In this document: piece by piece, positions 1 to 8,511 of the stretch
How the letters are laid out: each line of letters starts with the position of its first letter
How positions within the stretch are numbered: position 1 is the first letter of the stretch
Notes under the pieces: generated by a model
The model's database searches: none
Seen by the model: only the letters and a program-made list of their open reading frames with translations
Told to the model about the DNA's origin: nothing
Origin: Synergistaceae bacterium
GTDB lineage: Bacteria; Synergistota; Synergistia; Synergistales; Aminobacteriaceae
DNA length: 55,557 nt
Assembly: GCA_018436785.1 (NCBI GenBank)
Contig: JAHDKR010000054.1
Span: 1-55,557, forward strand
Direction of reading: 5' to 3'
Position numbers and translations under genes: made by a program

Positions 1-39
1 TTTCAAGATACATATTATTTCAAAGGGGGATGTGTTTTC

Positions 40-594
40 ATGTCCGTAAAAAACGCCATGACCGCAGAGTTTCTCCGTTCCGCCTACGGCGGAGAGAGTA
101 TGGCCCACATGCGCTACCTCGGCTGGGCTGACAAGGCGGATAAAGAGGGCTTTCCAAAGATCGGACGACTTTTCAGGGCAGTCGCCTACGCCGAGCAGGT
201 GCACGCGACGAATCACTTCGTCGTGCTGAACGGCGATGTCGCCGATACCGCGCTCACTGCCGGAGCCGTTTTCGGCATGAAGGAGACCGCGGAGAATCTC
301 GTCGGCGGCATCATGGGCGAGGAGCACGAAGTCGAGCAGATGTACCCTGTGTACTACGAGGCTGCAAAGTTCCAGGGCGAAAAGGACGCGATGCGGACAT
401 TCAACTTCGCGCTCCAGGCCGAGAAGCAGCACGCCGAGCTTTTCCGCGCCGCCCGCGAGTGCGCCCTTGCCAAGAAGGACATGGAGTTCGAGGCCGTGTA
501 CGTCTGTCCCGTGTGCGGGCATACCGTCACCGACGAAGCGCCGGACAAGTGCCCGGTGTGCGGCGTAGCGAAGGAAAAATACGCCCGATTCTAG
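40..594 (+). CDS. rbr: Rubrerythrin
   Basis: Cytoplasmic non-haem iron peroxidase that reduces hydrogen peroxide in anaerobes, with electrons arriving through its rubredoxin domain. The 184-residue protein has an N-terminal four-helix ferritin-like diiron domain (about residues 1-145) with Glu-x-x-His metal ligands visible in AEQVHATNH, GEEHEVEQ and QAEKQHAEL, and a C-terminal rubredoxin-type domain with two CPVCG knuckles (about 152-180) that bind one iron. Length and domain order are normal for a short rubrerythrin. The ATG at 40 follows a purine-rich ribosome site (AAAGGGGGA). It looks monocistronic because a strong hairpin follows at 619-648. Its promoter lies outside the window. Confidence 0.95.
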   Translation: MSVKNAMTAEFLRSAYGGESMAHMRYLGWADKADKEGFPKIGRLFRAVAYAEQVHATNHFVVLNGDVADTALTAGAVFGMKETAENLVGGIMGEEHEVEQMYPVYYEAAKFQGEKDAMRTFNFALQAEKQHAELFRAARECALAKKDMEFEAVYVCPVCGHTVTDEAPDKCPVCGVAKEKYARF

Positions 595-618
595 AAGTTT
601 TTCCAAGGTAGCCTGTTC

Positions 619-648
619 CAGGGGGAGGAGCGCAGCTTCCTCCCCCTG
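619..648 (+). terminator. Hairpin after rubrerythrin
   Basis: A perfect 11-bp inverted repeat (CAGGGGGAGGA at 619-629 with its complement at 638-648) separated by 8 bases. It sits 25 bases after the rubrerythrin stop and ends 33 bases before sdaAB. The T-run after it is poor, so it could be a weak terminator or a processing/attenuation hairpin ahead of the serine dehydratase genes. Confidence 0.6.
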
Positions 649-680
649 CTTGCTATAACGCACGGAAAGGGAGGCGAGCC

Positions 681-1364
681 ATGAGCTTTCTCGATATCGT
701 CGGCCCGGTGATGATAGGCCCCTCGTCGAGTCATACGGCGGGAGCAGCCCGCCTGGGCAGACTTGCAAAGGCATGCTGGGGGACCGACACTCTTAACGAA
801 GTAATCGTCTTTCTCCGCGGCAGTTTCGCCTTCACCAGCAAAGGACACGGCACGGACAAGGCCGTCGTTGCCGGTCTGATGGGAATGCTGCCCGATGACG
901 AACGCATCCGGAACGCGCTCATGCTGGCGAAAGAAGCACACTTTCCTTATCGCCTGACGACCGAGGACGTGGACGGGGCGCACCCCAACTCCGCCCGTTT
1001 CTCCTTCTTGGGGAAAAACGGACGAAGACTCGACGTCGTCGGCGCTTCGATCGGCGGAGGCGCTGTCGAAATTCAGGAGATCGACGGTTTCTCGGTCGCC
1101 ATCAACGGCGAGCTGCCTACGCTCATCACATTTCATAAGGATACGCGCGGCGTTGTGGCGGCAGTTGCCGTGCTCATGGCGGGACGGGAGATCAACATCG
1201 CCTCCATGACGCTCCATCGAAAGACGCGGGGCGGAGTGGCAACCCTCGTCACAGAGCTCGATATGAATGCACCTCCTGACGAGCAGCTGTGTAACGCCGT
1301 ACTACAAGCGCACCCGGCGATTCTCCGCGTCGCATCGCTGTTTGGCGGAGGAAACAATTCATGA
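681..1364 (+). CDS. sdaAB: L-serine dehydratase, iron-sulfur-dependent, beta subunit
   Basis: Beta subunit of the oxygen-sensitive [4Fe-4S] L-serine dehydratase, which deaminates L-serine to pyruvate and ammonia in the cytoplasm. The 227-residue protein starts with the family signature MIGPSSSHTAGAARLG. It ends in an ACT-like regulatory domain (about residues 155-215; HKDTRGVVAAVAVLMAG followed by INIASMTLHR). The ATG at 681 has a clear AAGGGAGG ribosome site. The stop overlaps the start of the alpha subunit by four bases (ATGA), indicating translational coupling. The split two-subunit form is typical of Firmicutes and other anaerobes. It fits an amino-acid-fermenting lifestyle. Confidence 0.95.
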   Translation: MSFLDIVGPVMIGPSSSHTAGAARLGRLAKACWGTDTLNEVIVFLRGSFAFTSKGHGTDKAVVAGLMGMLPDDERIRNALMLAKEAHFPYRLTTEDVDGAHPNSARFSFLGKNGRRLDVVGASIGGGAVEIQEIDGFSVAINGELPTLITFHKDTRGVVAAVAVLMAGREINIASMTLHRKTRGGVATLVTELDMNAPPDEQLCNAVLQAHPAILRVASLFGGGNNS

Positions 1365-2227
1365 GATCCCTGGCCGAGATCTTCGCAGTATGCGCATCGT
1401 CAGGGAGCTCCTTTACACACGCCGCCATCGAAATCGAAACTTCGGAATCCGGCTGTTCCGTTGAGATGCTGCGGAAGGGAATGCTCTCCCGGCTGAAGGA
1501 TATGGAGTTCTCTGTCAACGAGGCGCTCTCTGGCTCCTGGAGAGGGCTTCTCGTTCCCGAGGAGGCATATCTTCTGCACGAATACGGCGCGGACGCGGCA
1601 TCTTTTTCAAGCCCGTTCGTCCTCACCGCCGCCCGTATCGCCATCGCCGTCTCCACGTACAACGCGGCGATGGGACGCATCGTCGCCGCCCCGACCGCCG
1701 GAAGCTGCGGTATTCTGCCGGGGATACTCTTCTCGTACCGGGATCATTTCCGCTGCGAGGACGAAACGCTCCTCTCCGGGCTTTTCGCCGCAGCTGCGGT
1801 CGGTTCAGTGACTGCTGCGCGCGCAACGCTCGCGGGAGCCTCCGGAGGCTGTCAGGCCGAGTGCGGTGCGGCGGCCGCGATGGGAGCAGCCGCCTTGGTG
1901 CAGATGCGCGGCGGCTCTCCCGACGCCGTCGGACATGCCGTCGCCCTCGCCTATAAGTCGATTCTCGGGCTTGTCTGCGACCCGGTGGGCGGACTCGTCG
2001 AATCCCCCTGCATCAAGCGAAACGGAATGCTCGTCTCGCTATCTGCTCTGGCCGCGGACATGGCGCTTGCCGGCCTACGCTCTCTCATCCCCCCGGACGA
2101 AGTCATCGACGCGATGGGGCAGGTCGGACGCGCTCTCCCGGAATCGCTGCGCGAAACCGCAGGAGGCGGCCTCGCGGTGACCCCGACCGCGAGAGAGCTT
2201 GTCGCCAAGCTCTTGCAGCAGGAATAA
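1361..2227 (+). CDS. sdaAA: L-serine dehydratase, iron-sulfur-dependent, alpha subunit
   Basis: Catalytic alpha subunit carrying the [4Fe-4S] cluster that acts as a Lewis acid in serine dehydration. In 288 residues the cluster cysteines fall at about 164, 206 and 217. This gives the C-x41-C-x10-C spacing known for this enzyme, in SGGCQAEC, LVCDPVGG and ESPCIKRN. PTAGSCGILPG near 111-121 is another family signature. It overlaps sdaAB by four bases and is the last gene of the pair, followed directly by a strong terminator at 2229-2270. No anomaly seen. Confidence 0.96.
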   Translation: MRSLAEIFAVCASSGSSFTHAAIEIETSESGCSVEMLRKGMLSRLKDMEFSVNEALSGSWRGLLVPEEAYLLHEYGADAASFSSPFVLTAARIAIAVSTYNAAMGRIVAAPTAGSCGILPGILFSYRDHFRCEDETLLSGLFAAAAVGSVTAARATLAGASGGCQAECGAAAAMGAAALVQMRGGSPDAVGHAVALAYKSILGLVCDPVGGLVESPCIKRNGMLVSLSALAADMALAGLRSLIPPDEVIDAMGQVGRALPESLRETAGGGLAVTPTARELVAKLLQQE

Positions 2228-2228
2228 C

Positions 2229-2270
2229 AAAAGCGGGGCGAACCGGACAATTCCGGCGCGCCCCGCTTTT
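2229..2270. terminator. Bidirectional terminator between sdaAA and the dipeptide epimerase gene
   Basis: A 12-bp stem (AAAAGCGGGGCG at 2229-2240 with its complement at 2259-2270) with an inner CCGGA/TCCGG repeat in the loop. A T-tract ends the stem on both strands. It lies between the stop of sdaAA (+) and the stop of the epimerase (-), so it probably serves both convergent operons. Confidence 0.9.
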
Positions 2271-2282
2271 GTTCGTTTCGGA

Positions 2283-3371
2283 TTACTCCAACACCAGACC
2301 GTTGATCTTCTCGATGCCGAGCCCCGCTCCGCCGGAGGGGACCACCGACGAACCTCTGTACGTCGCGCCGCCCACAACAGGGTCGGACGCGCAGAGAATC
2401 GGAGGATCGAGATCCGCCCTTGTGATCACCGGCAGCGCCGAAGCAAGGTGGCACGCCGCCGATACGCTGATCTTCGTCTCCATCATCGCGCCGATCATGC
2501 ACTCCACGCCGCAGGCGCGGGCCATGCCGCAGATTGCGACGGCATTGCGGATACCCCCGGTCTTCATCAGCTTGATGTTGATCAGGTCCGCAGCCCTCAT
2601 AGAGAGCACCGTGAAGGCGTCCCGCACGGAGAAGACGGACTCGTCGGCGAGGATGAGCGTATCGACGCTGTCCGTTACCATTTTGAGCCCTTCGAAATCG
2701 TGCGCTTTCACCGGCTGTTCCACAAGCTCGATGTCGAGCCCCTTATCCTCAAGGAAGCGGATGGTGCGTATCGCCTCCTTGGGAGTCCACCCTTGGTTGG
2801 CGTCCACCCGGAGCAGCACATGTTTTCCCACAGCCGCCCTGATCTCCTCAAGACGCTGCATATCGAGATGAAAATCCGTCCCCACCTTGATCTTGAGCGC
2901 CGAGTAGCCGTCCGCAACCGCTTCCAGGCTGTCTTTCACCATCGTTTCCGGCGCGTTCACACTGATGGTATAGTCCGTTTCCACTTCCCTGGCCGTGCCG
3001 CCGAGGAGTTCGTACAACGGGCGGCCCAGAGTCTTCCCCCAAAGATCGTGGAGCGCGATGTCCACGGCCGCTTTCGCGGAGGCGTTGTGGACAAGAGCTG
3101 TATCGACAATGTCAAGCAGACTGTTCAGGTCGTCCGTCTCCCGCCCGGAGAGCAACGGACGAAGCCGCTCCTCAACCGCGCCGCGGATGGCGCCGTTCGT
3201 ATCTCCGGTGATCACCGCCGTGGGGGGCGCTTCTCCATATCCGCAGACTCCCTCCTCGGTCTCCACCACAACAACATTGGTGGTCACTTCCGAGACCGTC
3301 CGAAGCGCCGTTTTGAACGGCTTCTTCAGCGGTACGGAGAGAGAGCCGAGACGGATGTTCCGTATCTTCAT
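2283..3371 (-). CDS. Dipeptide epimerase (L-Ala-D/L-Glu epimerase type, enolase superfamily)
   Basis: Likely interconverts L-Ala-D-Glu and L-Ala-L-Glu, allowing reuse of murein peptides. The 362 residues show the muconate-lactonising subgroup layout: catalytic LKIK (Lys160/162), metal ligands RVDAN (Asp190), ELVEQP (Glu218) and LADES (Asp243), and the second base INIKLMK (Lys267). The D-x-D motif ADLDPP (Asp320/322) near the C-terminus is the feature that binds the dipeptide ammonium group in B. subtilis L-Ala-D/L-Glu epimerase, so this subfamily is favoured over muconate cycloisomerase. The gene starts at an ATG just after the DUF819 gene stop and ends the operon. Exact dipeptide specificity cannot be read from sequence. 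Confidence 0.88.
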   Translation of the reverse strand: MKIRNIRLGSLSVPLKKPFKTALRTVSEVTTNVVVVETEEGVCGYGEAPPTAVITGDTNGAIRGAVEERLRPLLSGRETDDLNSLLDIVDTALVHNASAKAAVDIALHDLWGKTLGRPLYELLGGTAREVETDYTISVNAPETMVKDSLEAVADGYSALKIKVGTDFHLDMQRLEEIRAAVGKHVLLRVDANQGWTPKEAIRTIRFLEDKGLDIELVEQPVKAHDFEGLKMVTDSVDTLILADESVFSVRDAFTVLSMRAADLINIKLMKTGGIRNAVAICGMARACGVECMIGAMMETKISVSAACHLASALPVITRADLDPPILCASDPVVGGATYRGSSVVPSGGAGLGIEKINGLVLE

Positions 3372-3372
3372 T

Positions 3373-4569
3373 CTACGCCCCCGCCATCATGGAGAGGAGC
3401 TTGGCGACAAAGAGACCGCCCGCAGTGCCGCACACGTATCCCATGAGCGCCATCAGCACGCCGATCGGCACGAGCGTCTCTTTATATGCCGCCGCAATGA
3501 TGGGCGCCGCAGCGACCGCGCCGATATTCGCAAGACTGGCAACGGCGCAGGTAAAGAGGTCTATCTTGAAAATCTTCGCGATGATCGCCATAAGCAGCGC
3601 ATGGATTCCGAGAATGACGAACCCCGCGGCAAGGTAGTACGGCGCGTCGGTCAGCTCCTTGAAGGACGCCCTGGAGGCGATGAGACAGATGATGATGTAG
3701 AGCATGGTCATGGACACAGGGGACGACCCGGGAATGCTGTTCATCGGCGTCATGGCGCAGAGAATACCGAAGATGGTCGCGATGATAATGGTGACGGTAC
3801 TCACCGAGAGGAAGTCGCTCTTGCCGAAGACGTCCATAAGCATGGGGGAGATGAAGGAGGCTAGCCAGGCCGAAAGAGCGGAAACTGCAAGACCGGCGCC
3901 GATAAGGAGGGCAAGGTCGGCCGTCTCCATCTTCGTCCTCGTGTTTTCCTTCACCTCGGAGAGCATGAGGCCGACGGAATCGATTGTGGAGGTGTCGGTC
4001 TTCGTCCACTTGTTGAAGAACTTGGCATAGGGAACGGTGGCCAGAAGAAGGATGACCCAGATCGAGTAGTTCACGTTATCCACAAGCAGCGTGTACCCCA
4101 TGGCCGAGTCGCTGATGCCGAGAGCTCCCTGAATGGCCACCATGTTCGCGGTGCCGCCGATCCAGCTTCCGGCGAGCGCGCCCCATGTCTTCCAGGACTC
4201 GGGAGGGAAGCCGTTCTTCATCAGGGCGAACATAACCACGAAGCCTATCATGATGGTAATCGTCGCCGAGAAGAAGCCGATGAGCATGCGGGGCCCAAGC
4301 TTCAGGATCTTCCGGATGTCGCAGCGAAGCAGCATGACGAAGATCATCGCCGGAATCAGGTTGCCCCGCACTACGCGGTACGCGGCGTTGACGCTGTCGG
4401 TCTTCTCCCACAGGTCGAATGTGGCGAAGATCATGCACATGACGTAGAGAACAACGGGCGTAGGCACATACTTGAAGAACGTCGTATCCTTGTACTTCAT
4501 CTCCAGGGTAGCCACTACCCCCGCAAAACAGAAAAGAAACGCAACATAGGCAAAACCACTCGTTATCAC
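3373..4569 (-). CDS. DUF819 family integral membrane protein
   Basis: A polytopic inner-membrane protein of about 398 residues with around ten hydrophobic segments, recognisable as the DUF819 (YjcL-like) family by overall pattern and the GGTANMVAI and NIGAVAAAPI stretches. Function is not established; a transporter role is commonly suspected. I place the start at the GTG 4569-4567 because it follows an excellent AGGAGGGG ribosome site by 9 bases; an ATG 18 codons upstream has none. The gene abuts the dipeptide epimerase, so uptake or export of a small peptide or amino acid is a reasonable inference only. Confidence 0.85.
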   Translation of the reverse strand: MITSGFAYVAFLFCFAGVVATLEMKYKDTTFFKYVPTPVVLYVMCMIFATFDLWEKTDSVNAAYRVVRGNLIPAMIFVMLLRCDIRKILKLGPRMLIGFFSATITIMIGFVVMFALMKNGFPPESWKTWGALAGSWIGGTANMVAIQGALGISDSAMGYTLLVDNVNYSIWVILLLATVPYAKFFNKWTKTDTSTIDSVGLMLSEVKENTRTKMETADLALLIGAGLAVSALSAWLASFISPMLMDVFGKSDFLSVSTVTIIIATIFGILCAMTPMNSIPGSSPVSMTMLYIIICLIASRASFKELTDAPYYLAAGFVILGIHALLMAIIAKIFKIDLFTCAVASLANIGAVAAAPIIAAAYKETLVPIGVLMALMGYVCGTAGGLFVAKLLSMMAGA

Positions 4570-4625
4570 AGTAAAACCCCTCCTAAGAAAATAAAAGTAT
4601 GATGCCTTGGGGCTGCGCCCCATAG

Positions 4626-4675
4626 AAAAAATCCAGCAGCCGCCGACGTATTTCTCGTCGGTGACCGCTGGATTT
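4626..4675 (-). terminator. Terminator or attenuator upstream of the DUF819 gene
   Basis: On the minus strand, AAATCCAGC (4675-4667) pairs with GCTGGATTT (4637-4629), with an inner CCGACG/CGTCGG stem, followed by a run of T. It lies after the DUF3870 stop and before the DUF819 ribosome site. It probably ends the aldehyde oxidoreductase operon or attenuates read-through into the DUF819/epimerase pair. A short GGGGC-GCA-GCCCC hairpin (4609-4621) follows in the leader. Confidence 0.8.
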
Positions 4676-4730
4676 CATCCCCTGTTGTCCGCGAGGCGAA
4701 CTCGCTCGGAGTCAAGGACAAAGCAGCTCG

Positions 4731-5081
4731 TTATTTCATTGTTTTCTTCAGAGCCGTAACTTCCTTGTACTTTTTGATAGCATCCCTGTAGGCGGCGATG
4801 ATCGCCTTCTGGGACGAGCCGAAATACCTGTTCTGCACGTCGGAGATGATACTGCTTTCGTCAAGGACAAGACGTCGCCCGACAAACAACCCCCGAATGA
4901 ACCGCCCTGTAGTCTCCAGCGTTACGGAAACTGCGCAGTCGAGAATCTCCTCGGTTTCCTTCAGCAGAATGAAGGTAATAAAAAATTGACCGAACTGCTG
5001 GTTGATAGGGTTGAAACCGGTCGTTTGCGAATTTCCCACCACAAGGATGGAGTCCTTCGGATACTCCGCATCATGCACCAT
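4731..5081 (-). CDS. DUF3870 domain-containing protein
   Basis: A small soluble protein of 116 residues. The pattern SILVVGNSQTT near the N-terminus, FFITFILLKETEEILDC in the middle and the conserved NRYFGSSQKAIIAAYRDA near the C-terminus match the DUF3870 family. The biochemical role is unknown. It is the last gene of the AOR-FIST-MoaD cluster, 36 bases after the MoaD-like gene and before the terminator at 4626-4675. There is no obvious ribosome site at the ATG, and an in-frame stop lies five codons upstream, so the start is fixed within a few codons and translation may depend on coupling. Confidence 0.82.
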   Translation of the reverse strand: MVHDAEYPKDSILVVGNSQTTGFNPINQQFGQFFITFILLKETEEILDCAVSVTLETTGRFIRGLFVGRRLVLDESSIISDVQNRYFGSSQKAIIAAYRDAIKKYKEVTALKKTMK

Positions 5082-5117
5082 GTCGCAATTCTATCATGAC
5101 GCCGACAGACTTGTCTA

Positions 5118-5342
5118 TCATCCCCCGGCGACGAGCGGCATAACTTTTATTTCATCGCCCTCCTGAGGAACGTAGTCCTTCTTCTTCCGTGAACCGTTCA
5201 CAAGAAGAACATACCCCGCGTGCGAGTCCATTCCCGCCTCTTTGAGCAGCAGCTCCACCGATTGATCGCCCGGCTGGACCTCCCAGGGATCGGAGGGCTG
5301 GTACTTTTTAAAGATGCCGAGGAGGTGCAGCCGGGCCGGCAT
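5118..5342 (-). CDS. MoaD/ThiS-like sulfur carrier protein
   Basis: A 74-residue ubiquitin-fold protein ending in Gly-Gly (PLVAGG), the tail that is adenylated and thiocarboxylated in MoaD and ThiS. EGDEIKVMPLVAGG resembles the C-terminal strand of MoaD-type proteins. Such genes accompany tungsten aldehyde ferredoxin oxidoreductases and are thought to supply dithiolene sulfur for the pterin cofactor; that role here is inferred from position. It starts 3 bases after the FIST gene stop, so the two are translationally linked. Confidence 0.88.
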   Translation of the reverse strand: MPARLHLLGIFKKYQPSDPWEVQPGDQSVELLLKEAGMDSHAGYVLLVNGSRKKKDYVPQEGDEIKVMPLVAGG

Positions 5343-5344
5343 GG

Positions 5345-6502
5345 CTACTTCCCCAGCGCCATAAAGGAGAGCATGAGGCCGCCGCAGCCGTTGGCCAAAT
5401 CTCCTTCAAAGCCGTATTCGCCGAATGTGAAGACGCCGATGAATGGAGTCTCGCCTATGGCGTTTTTCATCGCCGTTACGGTCTCGTCCATCCGGTCGCC
5501 GATACCTCCGCGACGTCCGCCGCAGTGAACGGCCACAAGCGCTCCGAGCCCCTCGTCTCCGAGCATTTCCACGGCGGCTTTCGCGGTGCTCTCAACAGAC
5601 GCCACAAGCTCGTCGGTAGTCGCCTCCATAAGCTCAATCGCCACGCCCTCGGCGAGGTTGTTTCCGATATTCGCGCTGCCGTCCGCGTTGCCGACCATCG
5701 GATGGCGGATCCAGACGTGTCCCCCGGCGAAATCGGTGATGCCGATGGGGTGATGTATGGTGGCTCCCAAGAGGTTGAACCCCTGCAGATCAGCGGCGGT
5801 GTTTCCAAGCCATCCGGCGAGCACGTCGAGCGCAGGTTTGCCGTCGATCTCCTTGAGAACTCGGTTGTTCTCCACCTTCGTGATGATGCCGCGCTTTCCT
5901 GTGCCTCTGTAGGCGCCCGTGTACTTGTTGCCGTACGCCTTATTCCAGAAGAAAGCCACCGCGACCCCGTTCTTGACCACGCCGTTGCCATAGACGAGCC
6001 ACTTTCCGGACAGGTCGTTGTCGGCCGCGCTCCCGCCGAAGAAAGGAACTCTGCCGACGACGGACTGAATACCTTGAAGGTAGAACTCCTCCTCTCCCGG
6101 AGGGGCAACCATGTAGAAGAACTCGGGCGCCATATCCATACCGGCGGCTTCCAGCGCGGCCAAAGCCGCCTCTTCTCCCGCGGCAACCGCGCATTCTTTC
6201 TTTTCCGCCGCACCGACGGAAACCGCCATATCCTCATCCGAGAGAGCCATCAGAGCGCAGTAGCCATCAGGAGATGTGATAAAACCTCCCGGGGTAAGAA
6301 CGCCGGTATAGGATGTACACCCTATGACGGGAACGTCGCCCAGCGTTTCACGCACTCCTTTCAGGAGCTCCTCGGCGTTGTAATCGACGCTTCCGAAGAG
6401 CAACGCGATCTGCGCGCCGTCGACCTTCGCCGCCTGCGCCGCCTCTTTTCCCGCAGCCAAGGGCGATCCGGCTGTACTCCACCCAACTTTTGCCTGCATC
6501 AT
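5345..6502 (-). CDS. FIST N- and C-domain signal-transduction protein
   Basis: About 385 residues with a FIST N domain (roughly 1-200; KVGWSTAGSPLAAGKEAA, then VIGCTSYTGVLTPGGF) and a FIST C domain (roughly 210-380; GEYGFEGDLANGCGGLMLS). FIST domains are proposed small-molecule (possibly amino-acid) sensors and here occur alone, without a fused kinase or chemotaxis output. The start at ATG 6502 is preferred because GGGAGGT lies about 10 bases upstream; a GTG three codons earlier is too close to that site. It sits between the aldehyde ferredoxin oxidoreductase and the MoaD-like gene. This suggests a co-regulated, perhaps substrate-sensing or enzyme-associated, role. Confidence 0.85.
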   Translation of the reverse strand: MMQAKVGWSTAGSPLAAGKEAAQAAKVDGAQIALLFGSVDYNAEELLKGVRETLGDVPVIGCTSYTGVLTPGGFITSPDGYCALMALSDEDMAVSVGAAEKKECAVAAGEEAALAALEAAGMDMAPEFFYMVAPPGEEEFYLQGIQSVVGRVPFFGGSAADNDLSGKWLVYGNGVVKNGVAVAFFWNKAYGNKYTGAYRGTGKRGIITKVENNRVLKEIDGKPALDVLAGWLGNTAADLQGFNLLGATIHHPIGITDFAGGHVWIRHPMVGNADGSANIGNNLAEGVAIELMEATTDELVASVESTAKAAVEMLGDEGLGALVAVHCGGRRGGIGDRMDETVTAMKNAIGETPFIGVFTFGEYGFEGDLANGCGGLMLSFMALGK

Positions 6503-6527
6503 AATCTTCACGACCTCCCTGCTCAGC

Positions 6528-8387
6528 CTATCGGCCCAAATACTTCACGTATGCTCCAAGCCCGAGCGCTTCCAGGCGTTCCTTCGTCGGGACGCCGTTC
6601 TTATCCCATCCGCGCTGCGCATAGTAATCGTCCAGTATTTCGTCGTGAGGAGTCGGCGCCTTTCCTGCCCTTGGCCCTACCATCGCCGGGATGGTCATCT
6701 TCAGCGGGAGCGTGTCGTCCTTCCGGTTCATGCCGTCGCGGACGTTTATGAGGCGTTGAAGCTGCCAGGCGCGCTCGCCGTACTTCACGAACTCGGGAAC
6801 CGGAACGTCCTTTCCGGTAAGATGTTTGAAGGCCGTATTCATCTCGGTAAGAGTAAGCCCTGCGCCGCCCATCATGAACTTACAGAGCGTCATACAGTTG
6901 TGCAGCGCGCTCACGTCTTGATGAAGTATCGCGGTCTTTGCTGCGAACTTCGGATCCTGGCGGTCGTACGGAGCGTCCTGCCCCAATTCGGGGAAGAAGA
7001 GTCCAAGCGCGCTCGCCTGGGGATTGCCCCGTTCGTGACATGCTCCCCTGGTTCCGACGGCATAGTTCACGCCCAATCCGTAGACTGCGCGGGGGTCGTG
7101 CGCCGGATAGTCGAGATTCTTCACCTCAACCGTGATCTTCTCCGCATCCTTGCCGATCTTCTTCGCCGCGCCGCGGACGCCCTCGCGGAACCACTCTCCT
7201 ACGCCGCTCATGGAGGCGATCTGCTGCGTCAATTCGACGAGAACTTCAGGATCTCCCCACTTGATCGTGACGCCGTCGGTCTCTTTCGGCGTGATCCAGC
7301 CGTACTCCCAGCACTCCATGAGAAAACCGATCCATGCGCCGCAGGAGACGGTGTCGATCCCCATGCGGTTTGCAATATCGTTGGCGACGGCGACGGCGCT
7401 CAGGTCTTCCATGAGCAGGTTCGTTCCCATCATGCCGATGGTTTCGTACTCGGGACCGTTGCCGTCGAGTACCGTTCCGTCCGGAAACTCGAAATGGATG
7501 TGACGATGACAGCCGACTGGACAGTTAATACACGGCAGAGGTTTAACGTTGAGATACTCGGTGTATCGGGGAGCTCCCAGCAAGTAGGCCCCGTATTTAT
7601 TCTCGTCTCCGCGCCAGTACTTGATAGGCACGTCGCCGATTTCTTCAAGCGGGACCATGACAACCGGCGTTCCGTGCTGACGGAACCCCTCCCCCTGTTC
7701 GTGAAGGAGCTTGAAGATTTCCTTGGAGTACTCGGAAGCCTTCTCCTTGTCGAAAACGGGGACTTCCTTCGTCCCCCATGCGGCAACGGCCTTCAAGTTC
7801 TTGGAACCCATGACCGCGCCTGCGCCTCCCCTGCCTGCGAAACTGTGCCCGTCACAGGTAATGCAGGCTATGGGATTGCCGATCTCCCCGGCAGGTCCGA
7901 TATTGAGCGCGTTGATACGTTTGTCGCCCAGATCCTCCTTGATCAATTCGCCGGTCTCGACGGTGTCCTTCCCCCAGATAAAGGACGCGTCGCGGAACTC
8001 GACGGAATCGTCGCGGAGCACTACATAGACAGGGCTGCTCGCCTTTCCTTCGAATACTACTGCATCGTAGCCGCACTTCTTGAAGTAGGGCGCCCAGTGT
8101 CCGGTACCGGCCGACTCCAGGTACGTTCCGGTAAGAGGACCTTTGGTGATCACGCTCCACTTGCCGTTCCCCGGGAAATTCACCCCCTGGAACGGACCGA
8201 CGGAGAAAATAAGCTTGTTCTCCGGTGAAAAGGGATCCACGTTCGCCGGAGTTTCCTCCAGCAGAATTTTGGCTCCTAGCGCAGAGCCGCCCAGCAGCAG
8301 ATCGAAGACCTCCTCGGGAATATCCTCGATTCTGTGCGTCCGATGTGTCAGGTCGACCCGAAGCAGTTTACCCCAATACCCGTACAT
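6528..8387 (-). CDS. aor: Aldehyde ferredoxin oxidoreductase (tungsten-pterin family)
   Basis: Cytoplasmic oxidoreductase that oxidises aldehydes to acids while reducing ferredoxin, using a tungsten or molybdenum bis-pterin and a [4Fe-4S] cluster. The 619 residues begin with the typical GYWGKLLRVDLT. They contain the cluster motif CINCPVGCHR with a distant Cys in CMTLC, and the conserved LDYPAHDPRAVYGLGVNYA and GTRGACH segments. The ATG at 8387 follows AGGAGGTGGAGC. It heads an operon with FIST, MoaD-like and DUF3870 genes. Substrate is unknown: branched-chain or aromatic aldehydes from amino-acid fermentation are plausible. Length is normal for the family. Confidence 0.95.
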   Translation of the reverse strand: MYGYWGKLLRVDLTHRTHRIEDIPEEVFDLLLGGSALGAKILLEETPANVDPFSPENKLIFSVGPFQGVNFPGNGKWSVITKGPLTGTYLESAGTGHWAPYFKKCGYDAVVFEGKASSPVYVVLRDDSVEFRDASFIWGKDTVETGELIKEDLGDKRINALNIGPAGEIGNPIACITCDGHSFAGRGGAGAVMGSKNLKAVAAWGTKEVPVFDKEKASEYSKEIFKLLHEQGEGFRQHGTPVVMVPLEEIGDVPIKYWRGDENKYGAYLLGAPRYTEYLNVKPLPCINCPVGCHRHIHFEFPDGTVLDGNGPEYETIGMMGTNLLMEDLSAVAVANDIANRMGIDTVSCGAWIGFLMECWEYGWITPKETDGVTIKWGDPEVLVELTQQIASMSGVGEWFREGVRGAAKKIGKDAEKITVEVKNLDYPAHDPRAVYGLGVNYAVGTRGACHERGNPQASALGLFFPELGQDAPYDRQDPKFAAKTAILHQDVSALHNCMTLCKFMMGGAGLTLTEMNTAFKHLTGKDVPVPEFVKYGERAWQLQRLINVRDGMNRKDDTLPLKMTIPAMVGPRAGKAPTPHDEILDDYYAQRGWDKNGVPTKERLEALGLGAYVKYLGR

Positions 8388-8511
8388 TGCTCCACCTCCT
8401 GAAAATCGGTACAGTATGTTGGAACTCTATTAGATGAACAGTTCAACAAACAATATCAGTCTACAGGCAAAGCTCCAACTTTGCAACTATTATATTTTTT
8501 TTGTACGAAGA
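8388..8511. promoter_or_regulatory. Leader region upstream of the AOR operon with two short palindromes
   Basis: This intergenic stretch holds TGAACAGTTCA (8435-8445) and GCAAAG-N6-CTTTGC (8467-8472/8479-8484), both candidate operator or leader-hairpin sequences upstream of aor. A TATAAT-like sequence occurs on the minus strand around 8488-8495. No convincing -35 box was found, so a promoter is likely here but not placed exactly. Confidence 0.35.

Noticed and set aside
2199..3446. A 415-codon plus-strand open frame
   Set aside because: It is the shadow of the dipeptide epimerase gene in GC-rich DNA; His/Arg-rich and without any domain.
5525..6751. A 408-codon plus-strand open frame
   Set aside because: Antisense of the FIST gene; no coding features.
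6645..8228. A 527-codon plus-strand open frame
   Set aside because: Antisense of the aldehyde ferredoxin oxidoreductase, whose motifs are unambiguous.
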